Positions 1-5,640 of a stretch of DNA of 8,519 bases are shown here, piece after piece. The notes below the pieces were generated by a model that ran no database searches, was not told the origin of the DNA, and saw only the letters and a program-made list of their open reading frames with translations. This stretch comes from an uncultured Collinsella sp. GTDB lineage: Bacteria; Actinomycetota; Coriobacteriia; Coriobacteriales; Coriobacteriaceae. A program made the position numbers and the translations under genes. Positions within the stretch are counted from its first letter, which is position 1, and every line of letters begins with the position of its first letter. The DNA is taken from positions 1-8,519 of the forward strand of contig CAUGVQ010000087.1 of NCBI GenBank assembly GCA_959602875.1, in the 5' to 3' direction.

Positions 1-739
1 GCAAGTCGGGCTCGGTGACAAGCTCGATGAGCGGCGTGCCGCAGCGGTTGTAGTCAATAAGCGACTCGGCAGCGCCGCCGATGCGGCCCTCCTCGCCACC
101 CACGTGCACCATCTTGGCGGCATCCTCCTCCATATGGATGCGCAGGATGCGAATGGGCACGGTGTAGGAGCCGTCCTCATGACGCTTCGCCGTAGCGAGC
201 GTGGCAGTGTCGTAAGACGAGAGCCCCGCGAGCGCGCCCTCATCAGATGCAGCCTCGGCCTTTTCCCCCGCCATGCGGGAGAGGTCGGCGGAGAGGCCGA
301 CCGCGCCGGCAGAAGCCGAGGCCAAGCTCGCTGCCTCCGCCTCGCCAAAAGCGCACGCAGGGCGTTCCTCGGCACCTCGGCCCGTAACCTCAAGATCCAG
401 ATGCCCGTGCATGCAGAAGGCAACCGGACCCTGCGTGGTCTGGAAGTTCTTGGCCATATCCGGATAGAAGTAGTGCTTACGGTAGAACATCGAGTGCTTC
501 TGAATCTCGCAGTTGGTGGCGAGACCCGCCTTCACGATGCTCTCGATCGCACGCTTGTTGGGCACGGGGAGCGCGCCCGGAAGGCCCAGGCAGACGGGGC
601 AGACGTGCGTGTTGGGCTCGTCGTCGTGCGTGAGCTTGCAGTTGCAGAACATCTTGGTGTCGAGCGCCGTGAGCTCGGTGTGAATCTCGAGGCCAATCAC
701 GGCCTCCCAATCCTGAAGAACCTCGTTGAGCTCCTTCAT
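1..739 (-). CDS. gatB: Asp/Glu-tRNA amidotransferase subunit B, N-terminal part (cut by window edge)
   Basis: GatB binds the mischarged tRNA and houses the kinase-like site of GatCAB, which converts Glu-tRNA(Gln) or Asp-tRNA(Asn) to the amide form in the cytoplasm. The first 246 residues are visible; the C-terminal part lies beyond position 1. Family motifs are clear: VIGLEIHTEL (14-23), four cysteines of a zinc-type site (C32, C34, C47, C50), PGALPVPN (54-61), YFYPDMAKNFQ (90-100), RIHMEEDAAK (200-209, where many homologues have DAGK) and YNRCGTPLIELVTEPD (230-245). The start ATG overlaps the gatA stop by one base (TAATG), with a strong GGGAGGTGAG ribosome site inside the end of gatA, so translation is probably coupled. 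Odd feature: between residues ~119 and 199 the protein has about 65-70 extra residues, rich in Ala, Ser and Glu, where Bacillus subtilis GatB has only about ten. The identification is secure; the role of the insert is unknown. Confidence 0.95.
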   Translation of the reverse strand, partial: MKELNEVLQDWEAVIGLEIHTELTALDTKMFCNCKLTHDDEPNTHVCPVCLGLPGALPVPNKRAIESIVKAGLATNCEIQKHSMFYRKHYFYPDMAKNFQTTQGPVAFCMHGHLDLEVTGRGAEERPACAFGEAEAASLASASAGAVGLSADLSRMAGEKAEAASDEGALAGLSSYDTATLATAKRHEDGSYTVPIRILRIHMEEDAAKMVHVGGEEGRIGGAAESLIDYNRCGTPLIELVTEPDL

Positions 740-2265
740 TAGAGCTCACCTCCCTTCCCCGCAAACGCGGGGGCGACGCCCAGAACCGACGCGCCGTTGC
801 TACCGTTGGCAAGCCCGCGCTCGATCGCGGCCGCATAGGTCACGAGGCGCTCGTCGGCAAAGGCGGGAGCCACGAGCTGCGCCGCCATGGGCATGCCCGT
901 GTCCTCACCGAGCCCCACCGGCACCACGATGCCGCCGTTGCCGGCGATGTTGAGCGAGATGGTGTACATGTCGGAAAGATACATCTGCGTGGGGTCGCTG
1001 ATCTCGCCGTGGCGGAACGCCGCATGCGGGGTCGCCGGCATGAGAATCGCATCCACCTGTGCAAACGCCGCGTTGTAATCGGACGTGATGAGGGTGCGGG
1101 CCTTCTGGGCGGCGTAGTAGTAGGTGTCGTAGACACCGCTCGAGAGCAGGTAGGCGCCGAGCATCTGGCGGCGCTTGGCCTCATCGCCAAACCCGTGCGC
1201 ACGAGAGAGCGCGCTCTGAGCTGCAAGGTTAGTGCAACCCGGCTCCTGATATCCGTAACGGATGCCGTCAAAACGGGCGAGGTTGGAGAACGCCTCAGCG
1301 GGACCGATCACGTAGTAGGCAGCGATTGCGGCATCGACATGCGGGAGGTCCACCTCAACGATCGTAGCCCCGGCATCCGCCAAGGTCTGCGCAGCGCGCT
1401 CGACGCCGCGGCGCACCTCGGGCGTGAGGCCCTCGGCCTCCATAAAGGCGGGCACCATGCCAATGCGAACGCCAGCAAGGCCCTCGCCCGCCGCAGCGGC
1501 TGCCGCAGCAAAAGCGGGTGCGACCTCCTGCGAGGTGGAGTCGTACATATCGCGGCCACCCGCCACAAGCGCGTCCATGGCAAGCGCCACGTCCTCGACC
1601 GTACGGCCAAAGGGACCCACCTGGTCGAGCGAGCTGCCAAAGGCAACCACGCCGTAGCGGCTAACCGCGCCGTAGGTGGGCTTCATGCCCACGATGCCGC
1701 AGAGCGCGGCCGGTTGACGGATCGAGCCGCCGGTGTCGGAGCCAAGCGAGAGGGGTACCATGCCCGCAGCGACCGCCGCAGCAGAACCGCCCGACGAGCC
1801 GCCCGGCACGCGTGTGGTGTCCCACGGGTTGTTCGTGGGGTGATACGCCGAGCTATCCGTCGAGGAGCCAAACGCAAACTCGTCCATGTTGGCCTTGCCC
1901 ACGGGGATGCAGCCCGCCGCGAGCATACGCGCCACGCAGGTGGCGGTGTAGGGCGACTCGTAGTTCTCGAGCATGCGGGAGGCGCAGGTCGTGCGTGTGC
2001 CCGCGAGGTTCATGTTGTCCTTGATGGCGACCGGCACACCCGCAAGCGGGGGCAGTGCCTCGCCCGCGGCGCGCGCGGCGTCGATGCGCGCCGCGGCATC
2101 TTGCGCCAACTCGGTCGTTACCTGCAAGAACGCCTGGACCTCGGGCTCGCGCGCCGCGATGGCGTCAAGCGCCGCAGCGCACACCTCGGCAGCAGAAAAA
2201 TCGCCCGCCGCGATGCCCGTCGCGATCTGGGCCGCGGTAAGGGTGTCGAAAGAACGCGCCATCAT
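739..2265 (-). CDS. gatA: Asp/Glu-tRNA amidotransferase subunit A (amidase)
   Basis: GatA is the glutaminase subunit of GatCAB: it hydrolyses glutamine and channels ammonia to the GatB site. The 508-residue protein carries the amidase signature. The expected Ser-cisSer-Lys triad is readable: Lys82 in VAIKDN, Ser157 in GGSSGGS and Ser181 in SDTGGSIRQP, at a constant +3 offset from the Staphylococcus aureus numbering (79/154/178) as I recall it. Length is slightly above the usual 485-500. The first ATG (2265) overlaps the gatC stop by four bases (ATGA); the second ATG, one codon later, is also possible. A GGGAGAGGG-like ribosome site lies just upstream, within gatC. Oddity: the usual NLAG-LP-like segment near the C-terminus reads NIAGNGG (439-445). 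The gene lies in the gatC-gatA-gatB operon. Identification is very secure. Confidence 0.97.
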   Translation of the reverse strand: MMARSFDTLTAAQIATGIAAGDFSAAEVCAAALDAIAAREPEVQAFLQVTTELAQDAAARIDAARAAGEALPPLAGVPVAIKDNMNLAGTRTTCASRMLENYESPYTATCVARMLAAGCIPVGKANMDEFAFGSSTDSSAYHPTNNPWDTTRVPGGSSGGSAAAVAAGMVPLSLGSDTGGSIRQPAALCGIVGMKPTYGAVSRYGVVAFGSSLDQVGPFGRTVEDVALAMDALVAGGRDMYDSTSQEVAPAFAAAAAAAGEGLAGVRIGMVPAFMEAEGLTPEVRRGVERAAQTLADAGATIVEVDLPHVDAAIAAYYVIGPAEAFSNLARFDGIRYGYQEPGCTNLAAQSALSRAHGFGDEAKRRQMLGAYLLSSGVYDTYYYAAQKARTLITSDYNAAFAQVDAILMPATPHAAFRHGEISDPTQMYLSDMYTISLNIAGNGGIVVPVGLGEDTGMPMAAQLVAPAFADERLVTYAAAIERGLANGSNGASVLGVAPAFAGKGGEL

Positions 2266-2570
2266 GCCTCACCCTCTCCCAGAATCGAAGGAACGCGGAA
2301 GCTGTCGCCGCGCGTCGAGCAGGCGTTGCCAAGCGCAGCGTCGCGCGAAAGGTCGCGCGCGGGTGCCACCGCGTCGTCGCGCATAACGTTTGAAAGGTCT
2401 CCGATGGGATGGAACGTGGGCTCCACGTCGGGCAGGTTGTAGGCGAGCACGGGCTCGAGCATCGCCACGGCGTCATTCATGTACACCGTCATTTGAGCGA
2501 GCTCTTCGCCCTCAAGGGCGATTCGTGCATAGTCGGCAATGCCGCGCACGTCTTCTTGGGTGAGTGCCAT
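2262..2570 (-). CDS. gatC: Asp/Glu-tRNA amidotransferase subunit C
   Basis: GatC is the small subunit that wraps around the GatA-GatB interface and stabilises the complex. The 102-residue product has the normal length and the family pattern: a short N-terminal helical part (LTQEDVRGIADYARI), the central DVEPTFHPIGDLSNVMRDD segment (48-66), and a C-terminal FRVPSIL tail. The start is supported by an AGGAAGGAG ribosome site six bases upstream. It is the first gene of the operon, and its stop codon overlaps the gatA start. A TATAAT hexamer about 35 bases upstream on this strand is the likely -10 box for the operon. Confidence 0.95.
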   Translation of the reverse strand: MALTQEDVRGIADYARIALEGEELAQMTVYMNDAVAMLEPVLAYNLPDVEPTFHPIGDLSNVMRDDAVAPARDLSRDAALGNACSTRGDSFRVPSILGEGEA

Positions 2571-2604
2571 AGGCGCTCCTTCCTGAGCTTAAGCAATCCG
2601 CACC

Positions 2605-2610
2605 ATTATA
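2605..2610 (-). promoter_or_regulatory. Candidate -10 box of the gatCAB promoter
   Basis: On the minus strand these bases read TATAAT, a perfect -10 hexamer, 34 bases before the gatC ATG. The region where a -35 box should lie is GC-only sequence and contains no recognisable TTGACA. The call therefore rests on the -10 match and its position in the divergent intergenic region. Transcription would start near 2598 and give a short leader of about 28 bases. Confidence 0.4.
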
Positions 2611-2713
2611 GTTAAGCGATGCGCGCGGGCGCGCCGTCTTGCCCGCCGGTCACGCGATGGCAACGTGCCCGCACGGTAGCCCCTATAGTGCACCGCCCCA
2701 CGTCCCCGCGCAC

Positions 2714-2765
2714 CATATTCGGTCAGTATCACGACATATTCGGCAATCTCGCCGTGCGAAATCGG
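2714..2765 (+). promoter_or_regulatory. Phased direct repeats, candidate LytTR-type operator
   Basis: The 9-bp word CATATTCGG occurs exactly at 2714-2722 and 2735-2743, a 21-bp period (12-bp spacer). A degenerate third copy, CGAAATCGG (6 of 9 matching), follows at 2757-2765 with a 22-bp step. LytTR-type regulators such as AgrA and ComE bind pairs of imperfect 9-bp direct repeats about two helical turns apart. The gene downstream encodes such a regulator, so autoregulation is the natural reading. The array ends about 20 bp before the candidate -10 box at 2785, a fitting place for an activator. The repeats are seen directly; the function is inferred. Confidence 0.55.
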
Positions 2766-2784
2766 TCCCGAAACACGGCATGCG

Positions 2785-2790
2785 TATAAT
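2785..2790 (+). promoter_or_regulatory. Candidate -10 box for the signalling operon
   Basis: A perfect TATAAT lies 33 bases before the regulator start codon and just downstream of the phased repeats. No good -35 hexamer is present 16-18 bases upstream (TCGGTC is the nearest). This is what one expects of a promoter that needs an activator. The GAGGGG ribosome site of the regulator gene sits six bases before its ATG. Confidence 0.4.
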
Positions 2791-2822
2791 GCGCTTTTGA
2801 GACGCCGTCGAGAGGGGATGCC

Positions 2823-3632
2823 ATGGTTTTTGTCGCCATAGTAGACGATCAGCCCGAGGCCGCCGCCACCCTCGCCGCGCTTGTAGAGACGTTCTCCGTG
2901 CGCGCGGGCACGCCCGACATCATCGGACGCACAGATGGCGTGCCAACAAGCTTTGTCGTGACCTGTTTCACATCCGCCTCCGAGCTCATCGGTAGCATCA
3001 TCGACGGCTACGAGCCCGACATCGCCTTTATAGACATTGTGCTTGCCGAACCGGCGGCAAGCTCCGGCGCCGCGGGCAGCGCCGCCCCGGCGGGGGCAGA
3101 TCAAACGGGCATCGACCTTGTCGAGCAGCTCCTCGCCCACCGACCCGCCACGCAGATTGTCTACACGAGCGGCTACGATACCTTCCACACAAAGGTCTAC
3201 CGCACGCCGCACGTAGCCTACCTCGCCAAACCGTTCCGACGCGACGACGTTGCCTATGCGCTCACGCTTGCGCTCGCTGCGAGAGAGCACACCAACGACG
3301 AGGCGCTCTGTTTTCGCCTCAAAGGTGCCGAGCGCATCGTGCGCCCCGCCGAGATCCGCTATCTCGAGAGCAGGCTCCATGTGGTGCATGTGCACACCGC
3401 GCGCGACACGTTTGAGGTCTACGGTCGGCTCGCCGCGCTGCTGGGCGAACTCCCTGCTCGCTTTGTGCGCTGTCACCAGAGCTTTGCCGTCAATCTCGAC
3501 GCCGTGACCTCGCTTGGCGTCTCCTCACTCACGCTCATCGGCGGCGAGGAGGTCCCCGTGAGCCGGCGCATGCGCGCAGGCGTGCGCGACGCGCTTTTTG
3601 CCCATCTCCGCATCCGGCACGCTATGCGGTAG
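2823..3632 (+). CDS. LytTR-family (AgrA-like) response regulator
   Basis: A cytoplasmic two-component response regulator of 269 residues: an N-terminal receiver domain (about 1-155) and a C-terminal LytTR DNA-binding domain (about 162-262). Receiver landmarks are the acidic pair D8-D9, the phosphoacceptor D71 in FIDIVL, T115 in VYTSGY and K136 in LAKPF. LytTR landmarks are EIRYLESRLHVVHVHT (177-192), FVRCHQSFAVNLDAV (214-228) and VPVSRRM (244-250). A GAGGGG ribosome site supports the start. The protein is longer than typical AgrA-type regulators (about 240): an Ala/Gly/Ser-rich stretch (75-94) follows the phosphoacceptor, and there are extra residues around 27-41. The stop codon is four bases before the next gene, so it forms an operon with the two kinase-like genes. 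The family is certain; target genes are unknown, apart from probable control of its own promoter. Confidence 0.92.
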   Translation: MVFVAIVDDQPEAAATLAALVETFSVRAGTPDIIGRTDGVPTSFVVTCFTSASELIGSIIDGYEPDIAFIDIVLAEPAASSGAAGSAAPAGADQTGIDLVEQLLAHRPATQIVYTSGYDTFHTKVYRTPHVAYLAKPFRRDDVAYALTLALAAREHTNDEALCFRLKGAERIVRPAEIRYLESRLHVVHVHTARDTFEVYGRLAALLGELPARFVRCHQSFAVNLDAVTSLGVSSLTLIGGEEVPVSRRMRAGVRDALFAHLRIRHAMR

Positions 3633-3636
3633 CGCC

Positions 3637-4566
3637 ATGCTCCTAGAGATTCTTAACGTCATAACGCTTCTGGGCGTCAACGCCGCTGTTGGAACCATCG
3701 CCCAGTGGATGCTGCCCATGCGGCGACCCGGCCTTTTTATGGCACTCATGGTGGGCGTCGTGCCGATTTTTGCCTTTGTGCTCGCCAGTCCCACCACCAT
3801 GAACATCTGGAACATCTTGGGGTTCATCGGGAACTACGTGCTGCTACCGTCCCTGTTTTGGACAGGACCGTATTGGCAACGTTTTATCTGCGGCTTTCTT
3901 ATACTGTTCCTCCAGTTTACGCTCGAGGTGTGCTTTGGCATCGTGTTCGTGCTTGCGGGCTGGGAGCTCAGCCGCGACGCCATGAGCATCGAGGTTCTTG
4001 CCATACGCATCGTAAACATCGGCGGCATGCTCATTGGCGGGCGCCTCCTCGCCTATCTTGCTCGCCGCGTGTTCCGCCCCGCCGGCGCGCCGGGCGCGTC
4101 CGAGTCGACGGAACATGCCATCCGCCCTCGCCCGTACCTCATCTTCTTCTTCACGCAATGCATCTTTGTGGCACAAGCAACGTTTCTGCTCATGACATAC
4201 CGCAAGGCTCTTCCCATTGTCTACGCCGTGGTACTTGTCCTCATCATCATCTGCCTCGCCGGCGATGCGGTAGCCCTCACGTCGCTCAGGCGGTTCAATC
4301 GCGCCGAGGCCGCCCGCGCCCGCGCGGACGCGCTTGAGGACCAGCTCGCCATCTACATCTCCGGCGCGCGCTCGACCGCGCACGAAGCTGAGCGTGCCGC
4401 ACGATTCCGCCATGACCAGCGCAACCATCTGCAGGTGCTGAGAGGCCTTGTCTCCCAGGGCGACACCGAGCGTGCGCGCTCCTACGTGGCAACGCTCCGG
4501 CGCACCCTCTCTCAGCCTGCAAGCGACGCACGTGAGGACGAGCGTGAGGCGGGTGCCCGTGAATAG
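3637..4566 (+). CDS. AgrC-like membrane sensor with H-box but no ATPase domain
   Basis: A 309-residue membrane protein with six to seven hydrophobic segments (about 5-25, 32-51, 57-76, 82-108, 120-142, 167-187, 191-215). A charged helical linker follows (222-255), then an HPK10/AgrC-type H-box, RHDQRNHLQVLRGL (258-271), with H259 as the expected phosphoacceptor. The second dimerisation helix follows (GDTERARSYVATL), then a short charged tail and the stop. No N-box, G-box or other ATP-binding motif is present, so it cannot autophosphorylate alone. ATG 3637 is chosen: it lies four bases after the regulator stop and gives a normal membrane N-terminus. There is no clear ribosome site, so coupling or reinitiation is likely; a TTG at 3598 is an in-frame alternative. 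The end overlaps the next gene by eight bases. The next gene begins with its own membrane segments, so this is not a simple frameshift of one kinase. The signal sensed is unknown. Confidence 0.8.
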   Translation: MLLEILNVITLLGVNAAVGTIAQWMLPMRRPGLFMALMVGVVPIFAFVLASPTTMNIWNILGFIGNYVLLPSLFWTGPYWQRFICGFLILFLQFTLEVCFGIVFVLAGWELSRDAMSIEVLAIRIVNIGGMLIGGRLLAYLARRVFRPAGAPGASESTEHAIRPRPYLIFFFTQCIFVAQATFLLMTYRKALPIVYAVVLVLIIICLAGDAVALTSLRRFNRAEAARARADALEDQLAIYISGARSTAHEAERAARFRHDQRNHLQVLRGLVSQGDTERARSYVATLRRTLSQPASDAREDEREAGARE

Positions 4567-5491
4567 CCCCATCGTCCTCGGAGCCATAGCCGTCGGTGCG
4601 CTTGCCGTCTCCGCCGCGTACCTGATGCACCTGCTGCGCGCCCTTCCGCTCTCGCGACGTCTCCTCAACCTGCTCATGCCCGCAAGCCAGATCGCGTTTG
4701 TCGTCTGCGCGTACTCGCTGCGCCCCTATTTTGGACACTGGCAGACGATGGCGCTCTCCGCCGCCCTCATGGGCATCGCCTGTGCCACGCTGAATCCTCT
4801 GTTCTTCCGAACCCTGCTGGCGGCCGAACGCGCGGACCGCGAGGCGGAACGGGCCGAACTTCTTGAAGGGCAGATCGCCGCCCAGAAGCACTACGACCTC
4901 CTTATGCGCCGCATGCGCAACGAGGCGGACCAGGTGCGTGCCGACCTTGACCGCGAGCTCGCCGGCATCGAGCACGCCCTTGCCGCAGGCGATACCGATG
5001 CTCTGCAGGCACACCTCAACGGTGCAACCTTCGCCGTGCGCACCCCCGAGGCGCTGCACTGTGCACATCCCGTCGTCGCCGCGCTCTTGGACGCCAAAGC
5101 CGTATGGTGCGCGGACCAGCACATTGAGCTCTCGATCTCCGCCCAGGTGCCCTCCGACCTTTCCACACCGGACGTCGAGCTCTGCGCGCTTTTTGCCAAC
5201 GCGCTCGACAACGCCATCCATGCTGCCTCGGCGCTGCCCGAGAGCGAACGCTGGATCAGACTCGCCGCCCACCCCGCTAAGGAGTACTTCCTGCTCGAAG
5301 TCGAGAATGCCTGCGAGTTGCAACGCCCCGAGAAGCTGGCGCAACCTCGCCGCGCTGCCGCGCCAGATGCGCTTCCCCGCCACGGTCTCGGCCTTTCCAT
5401 CATGCGCGAGATCGTAGAGCGCCACGACGGAAGCCTCACCTACACGCGTGATGGGGGCGCATTTTGTCTGAGCGCTATCTGGAAGCTATAA
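4559..5491 (+). CDS. GHKL-type kinase with ATPase domain but degenerate H-box
   Basis: A 310-residue membrane protein with three hydrophobic segments (about 5-25, 35-54, 62-83), a coiled-coil linker (86-125), a degenerate dimerisation domain (about 126-155) and a C-terminal GHKL ATPase domain (about 165-310). The ATPase domain has the N-box ANALDNAIHA (213-222, Mg-binding Asn218 expected), LLEVENAC (245-252) and the G-box HGLGLSI (275-281). In the dimerisation domain, the RHDxxNH motif of the upstream protein is replaced by RADLDREL (127-134): the phosphoacceptor His becomes Ala128, and Asn becomes Arg. The downstream GD motif aligns without gaps, so the site can be placed. GTG 4559 is chosen because a GAGG lies nine bases upstream; GTG 4553 and an upstream TTG are alternatives. 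The likely role is to phosphorylate the upstream H-box protein in trans. A purely regulatory ATP-binding role is the alternative. Confidence 0.8.
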   Translation: MNSPIVLGAIAVGALAVSAAYLMHLLRALPLSRRLLNLLMPASQIAFVVCAYSLRPYFGHWQTMALSAALMGIACATLNPLFFRTLLAAERADREAERAELLEGQIAAQKHYDLLMRRMRNEADQVRADLDRELAGIEHALAAGDTDALQAHLNGATFAVRTPEALHCAHPVVAALLDAKAVWCADQHIELSISAQVPSDLSTPDVELCALFANALDNAIHAASALPESERWIRLAAHPAKEYFLLEVENACELQRPEKLAQPRRAAAPDALPRHGLGLSIMREIVERHDGSLTYTRDGGAFCLSAIWKL

Positions 5492-5518
5492 CGCGGCGCC
5501 CAGCACCAATGCTGCTCC

Positions 5519-5558
5519 TTTAGCTACCTGTTCTGCAAAACGTCTTTTCCCAGCTAAA
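5519..5558. promoter_or_regulatory. Inverted repeat TTTAGCT/AGCTAAA upstream of the surface gene
   Basis: TTTAGCT (5519-5525) and AGCTAAA (5552-5558) form a 7-bp inverted repeat separated by 26 bases, ending about 10 bases before a CATAAT hexamer. It may be a regulator site or a chance match; seven base pairs over this distance is weak evidence. Confidence 0.25.
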
Positions 5559-5573
5559 CACCATCACCATAAT
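5545..5573 (+). promoter_or_regulatory. Candidate promoter of the surface protein gene
   Basis: CATAAT (5568-5573) matches five of six bases of the -10 consensus. TTTTCC (5545-5550), 17 bases upstream, is a poor -35 match. The only hairpin before it (CAGCA/TGCTG, 5501-5514, followed by CTCCTTT) is too weak to call a terminator, so read-through from the signalling operon is also possible. Confidence 0.3.
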
Positions 5574-5596
5574 AGGTTCCACTATGGCAATACCAT

Positions 5597-5622
5597 GCTT
5601 TTGCCCTATGCCGGGCAAAAGC
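5597..5622 (+). promoter_or_regulatory. Perfect hairpin in the leader of the surface protein gene
   Basis: GCTTTTGCCC (5597-5606) and GGGCAAAAGC (5613-5622) are perfectly complementary over 10 bp around a six-base loop. The structure ends 18 bases before ATG 5641 and leaves the AAAGGAAGAG ribosome site free. It lacks a U-tract, so it is not an intrinsic terminator. It could be a palindromic operator, an mRNA-stabilising 5' hairpin or an RNA-protein site. Confidence 0.6.
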
Positions 5623-5640
5623 GAACAGGGAAAGGAAGAG

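Noticed and set aside
1009..2442. Long plus-strand open frame of 477 codons opposite gatA and gatC
   Set aside because: Arg/Gly/His-rich composition with no recognisable family; it is an antisense shadow of high-GC coding sequence.
2621..2634. GCGCG/CGCGC stem near the gatC promoter as a regulator site
   Set aside because: Short alternating GC in a GC-rich region; expected by chance.
2589..3476. Minus-strand open frame opposite the response regulator and its promoter
   Set aside because: No ribosome site or family motif, and it would cover the divergent promoter region; the opposite strand is a clear response regulator.
4448..4566. A frameshift splitting one ordinary histidine kinase
   Set aside because: The downstream frame begins with three membrane segments and a second, degenerate H-box region, not with the ATPase domain, so re-joining the frames would not give a normal kinase.
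3844..5425. Minus-strand open frames (277 and 376 codons) opposite the two kinase genes
   Set aside because: Low-complexity charged translations without motifs; the plus strand carries convincing kinase domains in this interval.
5501..5520. Hairpin CAGCA/TGCTG as terminator of the signalling operon
   Set aside because: Only five base pairs and no proper U-tract follow; too weak to call.
5584..5640. Upstream in-frame ATG (5584) as start of the surface protein
   Set aside because: It would translate through the leader hairpin and ribosome site and put 19 unlike residues, including two Cys, before a normal signal peptide; no ribosome site precedes it.
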